Below are positions 11,641 to 23,580 of a stretch of 64,000 bases of DNA, in pieces. Below the pieces are notes generated by a model. That model saw only the letters and a program-made list of their open reading frames with translations, ran no database searches and had not been told where the DNA came from. The translations under genes and the position numbers were made by a program. The stretch is from Pyrrhosoma nymphula (taxonomy: Eukaryota; Arthropoda; Insecta; Odonata; Coenagrionidae), in assembly GCA_963573305.1 (NCBI GenBank), contig OY754335.1:15973501-16037500 (forward strand), in the 5' to 3' direction. Numbering within the stretch: position 1 is the stretch's first letter; each line of letters begins with the position of its first letter.

Positions 11641-12957
11641 CTTCCTTTAAGGATACAAGATTTACCCAGCAAGCTCAATTAAGGTGCTGGTCTCCTTTTT
11701 TAAAAGCGATGTACAAGAAAAGATGGGATTAATAACCTGTGTACCATATCCGTAATGCTTATTATTTGATTTACAACAATAATCTATAAATCATGCAATA
11801 AAAAGTTTCGAAAAGAGGAATTAGTTCCCACGATTTTGGTCGTTGGGAAGCTACATATTTAGATCTCAAATAGTTGAGGAAGGTAGAATAAGACTCACGT
11901 AAAAATTGCAAAACAATATTGAAGGAAGCTCACATCAAACTAGATCGATTACTTGCATACTATCACCTATAACAACTATTTTCCACCAAGCACATAAAAT
12001 TAAATAGTTGTATGTACGAAGTAGTTTTTTATGCATCCATTAGATATAGATACCCTCGCCATAGTAACATCTTTTGCTGTCCACAACATCTCCAATTCCT
12101 TTTAACCCTCCGTGTTATAAAATTCCGTGGCGGTCCTTCATCGTCTATTTTGAAGCATCATAAGCTCTTGGTGCGGCGGTAAAATTATTCAAAGCCAATA
12201 TTGTACCTTCTTCTTGGACGGACGATAAAAGTAATGGTGAAAGAAACGATCCACGTTGACAACTCGCGTATATCCTCCCCACTTGTGCAATAATATTCCA
12301 CCCCTCAGTGCAAGAATCATCTTAAATTCAACGTTTGTCGTCATCGTTAAATCCTCAAAAGAACGCTGGAGACAAAACATTGCTGAGAGTTGGCTAAGAG
12401 GATACCTTGTCCATTGCATTTATAGTTTATGTGAATTCTTTGTTTGCTTTTCTAAACATACATATGCTCCCGTAGAGAAAATTTCCTTCTGCCTGGAGTA
12501 CCATTTTCACGCCTCTTCGCGGAAATAAAATGTTATAAGGAGGACCATTCTCTGCCTCGTAAGTATAAAAACAGCCAACGTTGGGCTCCCCCTTAAAAAG
12601 ATGGCCCGTCAAACAAAGACTTTTGATGTGGCTTGCGCAAAGGGAATGAGGGAAATTTATTCTGGATACGTAGTAAAAGGGGATATGGATAGGCTTCCGG
12701 GATTCGCCATTTTAAAGGTAATAGCGTTTTAAGCATAAATGATGTCTGCGAAAAGAAATTATATTCTTTGACCCGGAAACTTTCAGTCGTACAGTTTGAA
12801 AAATGCATGCGTTCAGCAAAGAGTGTAGTTTTTAGTTCTTAATCCCTGAAGGCGACCACCATAAGAGCCAGAATTCGATCTCAGGGATCAGAAGGACCGT
12901 AATCGTAGCAAGGTTTTATCGTAGCTTTATTTATTTATTTTGCCCTGCCGGAAACTT
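11641..12957. other. Non-coding stretch
   Basis: No gene or element recognised. A weak B-box-like string lies near 12875 without a convincing A-box. Confidence 0.5.
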
Positions 12958-12996
12958 AAACGTTTATTACCAAACCGTGTTTGGTAATAAACGTTT
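12958..12996. repeat. Perfect 18-bp inverted repeat (3-bp loop)
   Basis: AAACGTTTATTACCAAAC at 12958-12975 is the exact reverse complement of GTTTGGTAATAAACGTTT at 12979-12996, separated by CGT. It could be a hairpin or a palindromic end of a decayed element. It is not followed by a run of T typical of a terminator, and the setting is eukaryotic. Confidence 0.9.
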
Positions 12997-13845
12997 TTCC
13001 ACTGGAAATTATGTCTGTTATGTATACTTGTTTATGGGACAACAGAGTAAATCAGCTTCAGAGGGTGAGCAAATGACTTCAGACCGAAGTGTAATAGTGA
13101 ACTCTGGGAGAGGCCTACAGTAAAAACTTGGGTAATAGTTATAAAATAATAATGGGGTAAGTGATCACCAACTTCACAAAATTATGATCAGATAGGTGTT
13201 AGTATGCAAGGACTGTCTTTAAGGCTATCATAGGGAGAACGAAACAGATCGGTGGTCAAACTCCGAGCCTTTGACTCACAACCAATCTTTAAAAAGGTGT
13301 GTGGCTATGATTTGCATTTTGTTTTCATCATATTAAACCTTTATGTATATGGTCCCAAATGCTTGCCAAGTACTCTATATGAGATTTTACTAGAACGAAG
13401 TAATATCTTCACTTTTTCGTTCAAGGACTAACGTGCTATTCAATAGACAAACCCTAATCTCTTCAATGCAGCGTCGATAATGTTTCGAATATGCTAATAA
13501 AAATTTACCTAATCTACTAACAATATATACTTTTTTTACTTTCCTAAATTCTGGAATTATATAGACATTGCGTAGTATTTCTCTTTTGCGTGAATTGCTC
13601 ACCAGCTAAAACCACACTACCGCTATAATTGGTAGGCATAGCCGACTACATGAAAAGTCTAATGAAAGGAGGGTCAACTTTTAAGAAAATAAAAAGGGAA
13701 TCACAAGTTAAACTTGAAATATTTGCCTTGGTCTCTTTAGAAACAACAATTTGCACGACGCGCGATACATGAAGAAAAATAAAAAAAATATTTCCTGTCT
13801 TACATCTTAATGTTGCGGAGCGGGGAAAAAATTGAACATTGGGAT
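12997..13845. other. Non-coding stretch
   Basis: Nothing recognisable beyond short frames. Confidence 0.55.
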
Positions 13846-13965
13846 ATCGGGGTGCGAGTGCCCCTAAGGGGAAGACGTTTCTGCGCTGGCAGTCTGGTCG
13901 GTGATTGCTGGTTCGATTCTCGCCCACGGGGAGTAGCGTGTTGATGAGTTTTTTTCCCATTTGCT
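13846..13965 (+). mobile_element. tRNA-headed SINE (family B), copy 1
   Basis: GAAGACGTTTCTGCGCTGGC is followed by GGTTCGATTCTCGCC (B-box at 13910-13920) and CACGGGGAGTAGC. The GGGGAGTA ending after the B-box and the T-rich stretch after it match the element at 58.47 kb. The 5' and 3' acceptor halves do not pair, so this is not a working tRNA. Confidence 0.5.
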
Positions 13966-14669
13966 TCCCTTCTTTAACTATTTCAACATCTTGAAGCCCT
14001 TTTTGTGCAGGCTGAAGAAAGGCCGAGTAATCACGAAGGCGGAGTCGTATCGGTCCATCCCTCCCCGTTTATTTGCGTTCTCTTCCATCTCGCAGAAGAC
14101 AAAGATCACTTCTCATTTATTTTCCAATCCCAGTCCATTTCTTCTCATTTTTCTTCGCTCGTTTCCTCGAGTCTTTATGCTCGTATTTCTTAAGCTGAAC
14201 TACGCAAGAAACTGACGTGCTTTCTTGGAGCTGTGAAATATCTTTAATGCCTCCAAGGGTCTAGAATTAAACATATCAGAAATATAACAATTTTACTATA
14301 CATAAAAAATAACTTATATATTTAAAATTAAAATGATAGCATTGTAAATAAACAGTTTAGAAGGCTTACAACTTTTCAATTCACAGAAAATGATAAAAGT
14401 TCTTGGATAGTTCAAAAATTTTGGGCAATAACATATTCATTCAATTAGCTTCAGAAAAAAATTGAAGAACTCTGTTGCGCCTTACCTATGGTGGAATTCA
14501 GAATGGCATGTACAATATACCACGACACGATAGAAATTACTACAGAGGACTTAACTATTGATCAATACATATTTCATTACTGTACTCTACCGGTTAGAGG
14601 TAGGTTGTGATGAAAGTCAGAGAATATCCAACGAACTTTTACACGTGCCGTGACCTCTAGTATTTCTTT
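13966..14669. other. Non-coding stretch
   Basis: AT-rich. A short direct duplication of CCTCTAGTATTTCTTTCT lies at about 14654-14698, at the 3' edge of the LINE relic that follows. Confidence 0.55.
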
Positions 14670-15795
14670 CTAGACCTCTACCTCTAGTATTTCTTTCTTC
14701 ATCTCAGCATAATTCCTACCTTTCTTCATCCCGTCCATAAAACCTATTCTATTCCTTCCCCTTCCCCGCTTACCCAACATCCTACCCTCTATCACGGCCT
14801 TCAGCAAACCATCGTCCCTCATTACCCCTTCCAGCCACCTACTCTGTCTTCCCCTATCTCATCTATAAGTTTCCTCTCCTCGCCCACCACTTCCTCATTT
14901 GTCTTCCTTTCCGTCCAACGCACCTTCTCCATCCTCCTCCACACCCACATCTCGAAATCCTTCAGCCTATTTTTGTCTTTCTTTCTCAAGGTCCACGTTT
15001 CTGCCCCATGCAACGCCACACTCCATATCAAGCTCTTCACCAGCCTCTTTTGTACATCCTTACTTAAGGTCCCCGTCATCAGCTCCCTTCTATTATTGAA
15101 CGCTTCCTTCGCTAGCGCTATTCTCCTCCTAATGTCTTTGCTACTATGTCCTGTTTCTTCTAGCGTACTACCCAAGTAATTAAATTGTTCTACTTGCTCC
15201 AGTTTGTGAGTTCCTACTCTTATCACCACCTTCGCTTTCTTTGTCCTACAGAATCTCATTACTTTTGTTTTCTTATTATTTATCTTCATCCCGTATATTT
15301 TGCACTGCATTTCCAGTGCATCTACTAAAGTTTGCAATCCTTTTGATGACCGACTGACCAACGCCTGGTCGTCTTCGAATCTAACCGACTTTATCCGCTG
15401 GCCTCCTACTTTCATTCCCACATCTAGCTCATCCCATGCCTCTCTTACCATTTCCTCAGCATAGATGTTAAAAAGTAAAGGCGACTGCGGGCACCATGGC
15501 CGCACCCCGCGACCTAAAACTACCCACCTTGATTCACCGTCAGCTTCCCTTACCTGAGCCCTCTGCCCCATATATAAGTTTCGGATGAGTCTCTTATCAC
15601 GCCAATCTATTCCTATTTTCCCCAGTATCAGCATTAGTTTTTCCCAGTTTACTCTGTTAAACGACTTTTCGAAATCTACAAAGCGGGCGAAAATATCCTG
15701 ATTATGCTCTATGTTTCTATCTATAAGTGTCTTCATTACTGCAATCGCCTCTCTGGTTGCCCTCCCCTTCTTGAACCCAAATTGGTCATCCCAAC
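14670..15795 (-). pseudogene. RTE-like LINE reverse transcriptase relic, 5'-truncated
   Basis: The minus-strand frame 15841-14822 (339 codons) is an RTE-type reverse transcriptase. In order it shows DDQFGFKKGRATREAI (residues 18-33), the first catalytic motif FVDFEK (54-59), the substrate-binding block RGVRPWCPQSPLLFN (111-125), the YADD position (155-158), a NYLGSTLEE block, and the tail GAETWTLRKKDKNRL followed by an arginine/tryptophan-rich segment. Homology starts at about residue 18, so the first 17 codons are flanking sequence. After the stop at 14822, the tail continues in another frame (RQSRWLEGVMRDDGLLKAV, then EGRMLGKRGRG) to a stop near 14670, so there is a frameshift. Damage includes FEDD instead of YADD/FADD and PWCPQ instead of the usual QGCPL. 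No endonuclease domain is present. It is not functional. Confidence 0.92.
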
Positions 15796-16235
15796 TGGTT
15801 TTGTTTGTAGAGCCACTGAAAGCTGACGTGCAAGTGTACAAAATTCATATTTTATTTAGATTTGTATGGTGAGCAGAAGAAACGAAGTTACTTCATTTAA
15901 TGATTTAGGGTACGTTTGTGCATACGCACATGAGCGCTTATGCACATTTTGACAGAAAACCGGAGAAAAGAAATTAAGCTTGGGAGCAAGGTAGAGGGAT
16001 ATGTGTAAATCACCATAACCATAAAAAAATTCTAATGGCTTCCTTTCAAATAATGGATTAACGCCGTGGACGCATATTATGTCCCTCAAAGGGAATTCGT
16101 GTGAAGAAAATAACGTGCTCAGAGTCATAATATTCCTCGCTCATTGGCGGGAGGAGAAACACATATTTACATACCTAGGTTAACGAAACTGGACTTGACG
16201 ATCTGGTCACGCATACACCAGCATTTGTTGCCGCT
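15796..16235. other. Non-coding stretch
   Basis: Lies between two oppositely oriented RTE fragments. No recognisable element of its own. Confidence 0.5.
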
Positions 16236-16352
16236 AAAGTAATGAGGTTTTCTAAGAAAATTATAGCGAGGCTGACCATAAAAGTAGATGGGCACATAAA
16301 AGAGCAAGTAGAGCAATTTAACTATCTAGGTAGTACGCCGGGGGAAAATTGA
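16236..16352 (+). pseudogene. RTE-like LINE fragment (RT palm/thumb junction)
   Basis: The frame from 16236 reads KVMRFSKKI, then LTIKVDGHIKEQVEQFNYLG, then STPGEN and a stop at 16350-16352. It aligns with the segment KVMRF...VGTHKLEQVEQFNYLGST of the relic at 14.7-15.8 kb, but on the opposite strand. Only about 38 codons survive. Its sequence differs enough from the neighbour (KVDGHIK against RVGTHKL) that it is a separate, older copy rather than a broken-off piece. Confidence 0.85.
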
Positions 16353-16857
16353 CTTAAAACCAATATATATAGATAGCACTCACTAATTTGTTCCAATTCG
16401 TGGAGAGTAGACTGAAATATATTTGTTCATTAATGCCAAAGAACATGCTTTTATCAACCAGCATAGTGTACAATGACAAATAATCTTTCATAATATGTAC
16501 CTACGTAGTCGGTGAGTTATAATTTTTTTAACATTTCTTTAGGCACAATACCACTAACTTCCGTGTTAGCTGTTTATTGATGCACCTACTGCCGAGGTTA
16601 CGGGCTACACTTAAACGATTTAATGTATTGATTCATTCTCATATATTAATCTCTTTAAACTGTTTCACCTAGTCGTTGCGATTAATCTTGATTTTAATTA
16701 TTTTAACCAATCTAGTTGCTTCTGTAAATATTTTACCCACGTAATAATTCACAAAGAGCAATATCCATGAAACATTCAATTGTTGTAATTGTAGCCTATA
16801 GCTTGGATTTCATCTTCTACATAAAATTCGCCACTCCGGTATGGATTCCTTAACTTT
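16353..16857. other. Non-coding stretch
   Basis: AT-rich, nothing recognised. Confidence 0.5.
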
Positions 16858-17412
16858 TCAGCTTTTACTCCCGTTGTCAGTAAAAATGAGAGTAAAAAAA
16901 GAGAAAGGAAAAATAAAAGTAATTTGCATACGTTTTACTACTACTCCTATTTTTAGCTGAACTTTTAGAAATTCACTGTCGCTAAAACATTTAACTCTAA
17001 TTTTTCTGAGATTAATGTAATGTACGGCTGTTTTTGTCACATAGGCGACATCACCGTATGAAATTACCTTAAGATGTTGCCGATGTGACAAAACCGGTTT
17101 TACATTGATTTCATCCGTAAAGATACTTACGGTGAAGTCTTGAATATCCGAGTCAATGAATACGGAATTCAGATGTGCAAGAATGAATTTCAAAAAAAAT
17201 TAAATATCTATAATTACCGTGCTGCATTTTTTGACATGGTTGGGATAACATATTTCCACGAATCGCCTTTTATTTGGAGATCGGGCTAATTGCCGGATTC
17301 TGACGTTCATTTGTGTGAGCTAAACTTGATTGGTGCAGCCACAACAATTGGGTATCTCGGTCAATATAAAACCTAGGTAAATCGGGACTCGGATAATCGA
17401 GAATCTACTGTA
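16858..17412 (-). mobile_element. Possible pogo/Tigger-like DNA transposon remnant
   Basis: On the minus strand, CAGTAGATTCTCGATTATCC begins at 17410, directly after a TA (17411-17412). The CAGT..A..CTCGATTATCCG start next to TA is typical of pogo/Tigger ends in the Tc1/mariner superfamily. AATCCGGCAATTAGCCCGA follows further in. Downstream in the same orientation, a 111-codon frame (17193-16858) contains IFTDEINVKP at about residues 24-33 and VTKTAVHYI at 52-60. These could be a decayed DDE transposase segment (a '.DE....' first acidic box), but the match is weak. No second inverted end was found. The element would be internally deleted and one-ended. A P-element-type transposase fragment is an alternative reading of the frame alone. 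Confidence 0.4.
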
Positions 17413-17879
17413 GATATGTCTTACGGTTATTACTATGGAGGGACAAGCGATTTTCTAGGAGCAGTAATGAAATAAACTATAGAGGAAGAAGGTTTTTTAT
17501 GCCTAAGTGCTAAAGCAAGATGTTTCCTATTTTTAATTGTCCTTTGTAATACGTTCCACGTAAAGTTCATTTTTATCACTTTTTTTGTGAATGGTTTAGC
17601 AAATTCAAAGAACTATAATGTAATTTTCATTACAAATGTGAGCTTTTCAGCAAAAGTTACTCTTTTGTGGATAAGGTTACATCATAGTGGCGTAAAAATA
17701 CTGTATTTTATCAGTACATGCATTATGCCCGTTAAGGATCAGTCTCGAGTTCTTTCTGCCGCAGTGCCTTTACTCATTCTGGCCCTTTTCTCGCCTAAAG
17801 CTATCACATTTCTCTGGCGTCAACAATTTCCTAGGGTCACCCCACTTTTCGGGTAGAATAATCCATTTCGCCCTATTCA
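17413..17879. other. Non-coding stretch
   Basis: An 89-codon plus-strand frame at 17587-17856 has no recognised domain. Confidence 0.5.
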
Positions 17880-18440
17880 TCTCAATTTCTTATATCCCAA
17901 TCTATTATCCCCGTCTCATTCCTCTCCCTCGCTCGTTTTCACTTGGGTGACCTTAACTCGGCCCCTTCTTTTTCCTCCGTCGCTTCCTCCATCCACGATG
18001 CTTCCTCTTCTCCTATTAGTGTGTTAATTGATCACCCCCATTCCACCACCCGTCTTACTTAATAACTTCGCTCCGTTTTCTGACAGCACATAAAAATCCT
18101 CATCATCGTCATTACATTGCTTCATCCAGCAAAAAAAAACCCTCGCCATCCTTCTCAGGCTAGCGGTCTTCACCCACCCTCTTCCTCCAATCTTTTCTCG
18201 TACTTCATTTGTTTTCCGCGTCCCTTCTTCCATTCATTGCTCCAAGTCTCCTCCCCTCCCCACTCTCTCTCTTCATTTTCACTTTTGCCCAATCTTTTTC
18301 GTCCCCACTTCCTATAAAACCTCATTTCTTCCTCGATTATAGTCCTTACGTTCCCTCATTTCATTTTTCCCACCTCTGCCATACGCTTTCCTTCCGTTCC
18401 TATTTATCCTCTTCCTCCTTTCTCCTCCAGTAAAAAATAC
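17880..18440. repeat. Pyrimidine-rich (C/T) strand-skewed tract
   Basis: The plus strand is dominated by C and T (CTTCCTC, CCCTC, TTTCC units) over more than 500 bp. Frames through it are low-complexity Ser/Pro/Phe/Leu and should not be taken as genes. Confidence 0.6.
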
Positions 18441-18654
18441 TCGCATGGCTCCTGGCACATTTTTCCTAGGCATACTATCAAGGAAGCACCCTGAACGAGT
18501 TTATCCATGATGCTTCGAGAGACGCTTGCTCTAGCAAATGGAGGTCAAAACAAACATTTAATTTCACATAATTTTGATTATATTATAGCGCAAAGCGTAT
18601 ATGTCAACACAAAAAGGTAATATTTCGGTCTGGCTAAATTTTCATATTTAAAAA
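18441..18654. other. Spacer between skewed tracts
   Basis: Ordinary AT-rich sequence. No feature seen. Confidence 0.5.
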
Positions 18655-18830
18655 GTGCGGAGGACGGAAAGGAAGGCAAACGAGAAAGTACTTGGTATGG
18701 TGGGTTAAGATAGGAAATGTTTGGAGGAGATTGCAGAGTGAGCGGTTCGAATAAGTAACAAGAGGTGAAGGCTGTGGTAGAGAGGGGAATGTTGGGGAGA
18801 GGGAAGAGAGAATAGGCTTTATGGATGAAA
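18655..18830. repeat. Purine-rich strand-skewed tract
   Basis: Plus strand rich in GGA/GAA/GAG (for example GAGGGGAATGTTGGGGAGAG). The skew is opposite to the block 200 bp upstream, so the two face each other like a loose inverted pair. Confidence 0.5.
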
Positions 18831-21800
18831 TTAAGTGTGGTAGGACATATACCGAGCTGTGTAGTGAAATAGTGTATGGAGACAAGGACATTTAGTTGTA
18901 AAGTTTATAACCGATATATTCATACTTCCATCTGAACCTACTTTTACCGTCGATCGCCTCTATTAATAATAATAACAATAAATTTACACCTATCATACTA
19001 TCAGAAAAATGAAGAAGCTCCTACTTAACATGGAAGCGGAAGAAGGGAAGTTTCTGTAGGAGATTAGGATGCCGTAGAGAAGACGGTTGAAACAATTAAC
19101 TAGAGGTGAGGGGTTGTTTAGGATCGATATTTATGGCATAGTGACAGGGAAATGGGGACGAGGTAGAATTATGGTAAGATTTGTTAAAAAGATGAAGACC
19201 TGTCGAAACTAGAAAATACGCTTTGTTGAAGACAATTAAAATACATTGTAAAATGTTTTTTATTGAATTTCACATATATATCTACTGAAAATATTGTTTT
19301 TTTATGCAACAGCTACGTAAAACGAAAAACATCATTACGATACTGTCTACGATTAGCGAATGAAGAAAGTCAACGGATGGTACGTCATGCAAGAAGATTC
19401 ATCCGTTACGAAAAATCAGTCATGAAAATAGGATGGCAAATTCAAGGTTTGGAGAGCTCATTGGAGATCATTAGCGCCAGAGAAGACCTATTCGACACAA
19501 GAAAATCGTAGGACTACCCTAGGATCTGGTAGGATCAATCGTGGGCGGGACTGTCCATTAATGTTCTTGATTTGCTATTAAGATGACCCATTGTAACTTA
19601 ATCTAGAGCAGTTTTGACGATGGTCCCGAGGTTTCCTCATACTTTTGGAAAGCCAAGACCTCCTCCGAAGGTGTAAGCAACTCCGCCACATCCGTGCAAT
19701 ATCTCTGTCTTTCCTATCACCCGAATTTCGCTCGCTTCTTTGCCCAACTCCAAGACGTCTCTTCCGTCCCGTCTCATGCATCTCGTTTCGCTTTGGAAGA
19801 GGGCCAAGGGCGCCGCTCTCACGTGAATTCTTCGGATGGGCGGTTTTTTGATGGGGAGACGGACGGACTTCGGAGGGGGCGGGCGAATCTTTGCCCTCTC
19901 GCCTGGCCTCTTTAGATCTCTCGGTCACGACTTCTGCCTTTCCCCCTTTTTACCCGTTTTATTCCTCCTCTCTCTAAAAGAAGTGAACCCTTCCTTGCAC
20001 CCTTCCCACATCCATTGTTCTTTTCTAATCGGAAATCACGCCCCCCCTTACACATCTCAAACCCATATAGCCCACGGCTCTTCTTCTTTCCCCCCTCTTG
20101 GTCTCCACCCTTCGGAAAACGTAACCCCTCCCCACTACCCACCCTCCTCCGTCCCCGGAGGCGAATGGGGGATGGAGCAGAGACGAGGATAGGAAGGGAA
20201 TGAATGATGTGGGATGAGAAATCAGGGTATATACAGGAACCCAGGGTTAAGTGAGGAATGTTGTAAGAAAGATGGTTATTTCCTGCCACTAAGAAAGTAA
20301 AGAGCTATACGGGTCCATGCAGTGCTTCTCATGCTATTTTGGATACCCAGAGATTAAGCATGAAGAAAATAATAATTGTGCTTAAAGGCATTTGATTTCG
20401 TGTAACTGAGCGATTGGAGATTATAAGCATTTTTATCACTAAAAATAAAAAGCACAGCCAACTTTTCTCCCAACATTTCATTAACCTATTATAATTTTGA
20501 CACATTGTGTCTCTTAGAAGACTCAAGTGATTTCTTATTTGAAACTTGCCTGAAGCTCGGTATTTTTCAAAAGTTGATAAGTAATATACTTGATTACTTT
20601 CCAAGTATTTTAGGGATATTTCCCAGAGTTTGGATCAAACCTCGAAGGAGTTACAATTTCGGAGATTGCTGGCTAAAAATAGGCATCTTTATTCTCTCTG
20701 TGTAAATGCCACATATTTAGTGATCATAGTATTCTTAAATAATATAACCGGCGATAAGTAATACCACGGACAAAACAAATGTATCCATTATGAAAGCTGT
20801 TTCAGCTGATGAGAGTTTAAAAAACCAAGGGGATACATATTAAATTTCAACTAGCATCATTAGCTGAATCTTGTATTTGCAAATAGTAGATGTTGCCAGG
20901 ATTGTTTTCCGAAGATAGTTCTACTGGCGTAATCGGGAGCAAAAATTACCTCAAATTAGTGGCATACAATATTCTTTTTCAAGGTCGATCATGTAAAGAA
21001 AAGTGAATTAAAACAAACGCATCAATCTCTCTTAAGTATTTTAAAAAGAGGATCACACATGACAAGGTCAATTAGCCCACCTCAATTAACCACCTCAATC
21101 CCGTTAAATTCCGTCCACAAAATTTTGATGACCTTAATTTCTCACTTTTTTCACTCACATGCACTCAAAGGTGTGAGGAATCTCATCTCTAGATGAGCAC
21201 ACTGGAATTTATCCTCTATATTTATTTTAAACAAATTCTGTTCCCTGTTGCTTATTTGACGCAATGGATCAAAAGAGATGTTCTGCAGCTTTTACAGTGG
21301 TTTTATGAAAAAAAAAGATTTATTTGGATGACGAGAAGTGTCTAAATCAACAAGTGTTAAACTTCCCATGATTGACTATCAAAATGAACCTTTAAGCACT
21401 TTCACCATTTGTTGTGGACATTCATCATTGTAATGATGTCCTTTGGATGTAATTTGTGCGTTGCGAGAAGAAGATGCTTCTATATTAATAAATTTTAATT
21501 AATATTTATGAAAATATACTTTATATATTGTTTCGCTCAAGAGAAAAGTCGACTGAAATAGCTTGCATCGTTCTCCCAGTTACTGGCAATGGTAATTGTG
21601 GAGTAGATAATCTAGACCAGGCAAAACATCAGCCTCTTTCCACACCGCAGGTATGGCATGAGATTTATATATTCTATGATGAGTGCATTTCTGTACCTTT
21701 TTTTCAGGTTAATTTTGAGCCCGAACTCCAAAAGACACCGAAAATTACCGCTAAGAACATAGAAGGGAAGAGCTTCCATTTTCGCTTTAGATTTACCAGT

Positions 21801-21884
21801 AGTCGAGTACCTTGAGTCAATTAGGTTGCTGTTGCATTAAGTTGCAGATTATATGCTGTGAATAAAAGCTGGTTCTTGGTTTTT
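18831..21884. other. Non-coding stretch
   Basis: The part at 19630-20200 is more GC-rich with C/T skew and has several overlapping frames (up to 125 codons) on both strands, none recognisable. A frame at 21528-21815 is unrecognised. The rest is AT-rich and featureless. Confidence 0.5.
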
Positions 21885-22450
21885 TAGGAAGGACACTGAC
21901 AACTAAGGTCATTTGTACCATTAATGAATAAGGTTAGTAAGGGCCGGATATCAGGAGAATAGAGAAAGGAAGGAAATAAAACTAGCTCCGGCAGTAGCAG
22001 TTATTACGAAAAGTTCCATATGGGCCAACAGTTTTACGTCCCATCAAAGGGATGGAAAACTGTATCTCGTGTTTGAAGGAACAACACCGCCTATTTGACT
22101 TGTTTTTTTAAAATTAGGTTTTAGTGGCTATGAAAGCATCGAGAACATGCAGAGTTTTAAAATGTAGTCCAGCAGTATTGTCAACAGATAGCAGCACTAA
22201 AGCTATAGCTTTAAAAAGAAACCGATTATCTCAAATTAGCTAGAAGGGCGCAGTTTTTTTTCGCTCCTGAAATGTTTCTCTACCGCCAGATAGGGGGTAT
22301 CGTTTCTCCAACGACTATTTGAAGTACTTTCAACTTGGCACCCAAACAGGGACTGGCATTCCAATGAAAAATATACACCTTTGCTGGTATGTGAACCCGG
22401 AACCTCGAGGGGATAAGCAGACAATTAAGCCACCTCAGCAACCAGAACTA
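21885..22450 (-). mobile_element. tRNA-headed SINE (family A), copy 2
   Basis: Minus-strand head near 22433 with GGTGGCTTAATTGTCTGC (A-box), then GGGTTCACATACC (B-box, 22386-22398). The body carries AAGTACTTCAAATAG and GATGGGACGTAAAACTG, in the same order as the copy at 7.7-8.0 kb. The tail near 21890-21910 reads AAATGACCTTAGTTGTCAG. It is longer than copy 1 (about 550 against 330 bp), so it may hold an insertion between 22080 and 22240. Confidence 0.55.
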
Positions 22451-22679
22451 AGGTTGATTCCGCGACTTCACAGTAGTTGATATGAATTACCGTAGCTGGA
22501 AGATCCATGGAAAGTGCCTCGAAGTCAGCTTTTACGGTAATTTTTAAGTTTCTCGAGTTGGTAACTCAAACCCATTTTTGGCTCTTGTATGTACAATGGG
22601 CCAAAGTTGTAAACCCTTTGTAGAGAATAGGAATAGTATCGTTAGTTTATAGGGTCAGACCTGGCCGGGAAAACCTACC
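22451..22679. other. Spacer
   Basis: No feature seen. Confidence 0.5.
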
Positions 22680-23165
22680 CTTACCGCCGCCGTCCCCACG
22701 AAGAACTCGCAAAACAAAGTGGTTGAGTGTGGTTGGGATGTGACCAGGATTCGGGATGGGAACCGGTGGAAGAATGGAAATCGGAAATGGGAAGGAGAGA
22801 GAGAGGGAGGGAGAGTGAGAGAGAGGAGGAGGAGGTCGTGGCGAGAAAATGTGGTTAAAAAACTGTGATAGATGAGAAGGACACTGGTAGGAGGAGAGAG
22901 AAGGAAATATGGCCGCCACCCGAAAGTGAACGGGGTGGGGGGACAAAGCCGTGAGGAAATGAGTTCAGGAGGGGAGGAGACTCTTTTTGGGGGTTAGGCG
23001 GGGCTCGAGAGGGATACGAGTGGAGAGGCGGGTTGGGAACTTTTTGGAGGGAAGGAGGAATCCGGTGAGGAGATAGAAATCTGGATGGACTCCAGCAGAG
23101 GGGATATAATGGGCGGAAGGGAGCTTTTTGGGAATCGTAAAGGCGATGGGAAAGGGTTAAAAAAA
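22680..23165. repeat. Purine-rich strand-skewed tract with (GA)n core
   Basis: Nearly 500 bp of plus-strand G/A bias, with a GAGAGAGGGAGGGAGAGTGA core at about 22800-22830. Frames on the minus strand are Pro/Ser-rich low complexity. Confidence 0.65.
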
Positions 23166-23277
23166 TGTGAGGTGTTCAAGATTTGGTATGTGAAAAAAAC
23201 AATTAGAAAATCCGTGGAATTTCCATTATTTTACTCCTACGTAGACACTTAAGGTACCTACCAAAGGCAGCATTAGA

Positions 23278-23370
23278 CTACATCTACAAAATACCCTGAA
23301 AGCCACCTAAAGGGTGTGTGGCAGGGGGTGTGTAGTCACCAACATGCATTACGCTATACCCTAAAGTTAG
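23278..23370 (-). mobile_element. 3' end of a CR1/Jockey-type LINE (second copy of the 28.5 kb element)
   Basis: ACATCTACAAAATACCCTG then AAGCCACCTAAAGGGTGTG and GCAGGGGGTG closely match the 3' untranslated end of the LINE at 28463-28540 (ACATCTACATACTACCCCG, AAGCCGCCTCAATAGGCGTG, GCGGGGGGTG). Read on the minus strand, both end in TGTAGATGTA. This copy is truncated just inside the 3' UTR, so no coding part remains. Confidence 0.8.
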
Positions 23371-23449
23371 TGTAACTGCGACTAATTATGCATTAGCATA
23401 AATCGCAAAATGCCTGTCACGAGGCGATTCCTCACAAGCATGCACTACA

Positions 23450-23580
23450 CTAAGGATATGCTCCCAATGGAGAGGGCAGCTCCGAATGGAGACTATTGTC
23501 TTTGTAACCCATCGGCCAAAAAATACAAGGGTCGTGGATTCAAATCCCAACGTTTACCTACCTGGGCGCTTTATTATGAA
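23450..23580 (+). mobile_element. Possible tRNA-headed SINE
   Basis: GGTCGTGGATTCAAATCCCA (B-box at 23536-23547) follows CTTTGTAACCCATCGGCC and an upstream A-box-like region near 23485-23505. The tRNA-like geometry is plausible, but the acceptor stem is not closed. It does not share the GGGGAGTA ending of family B. Confidence 0.4.

Noticed and set aside
12860..12900. B-box-like AGAATTCGATCTC
   Set aside because: No matching A-box at the right distance and no further SINE similarity.
21528..21815. 95-codon frame with CAG/GT-like boundaries, considered as a pair of exons
   Set aside because: The apparent intron (about 60 bp) is open in frame and the peptide matches no known family.
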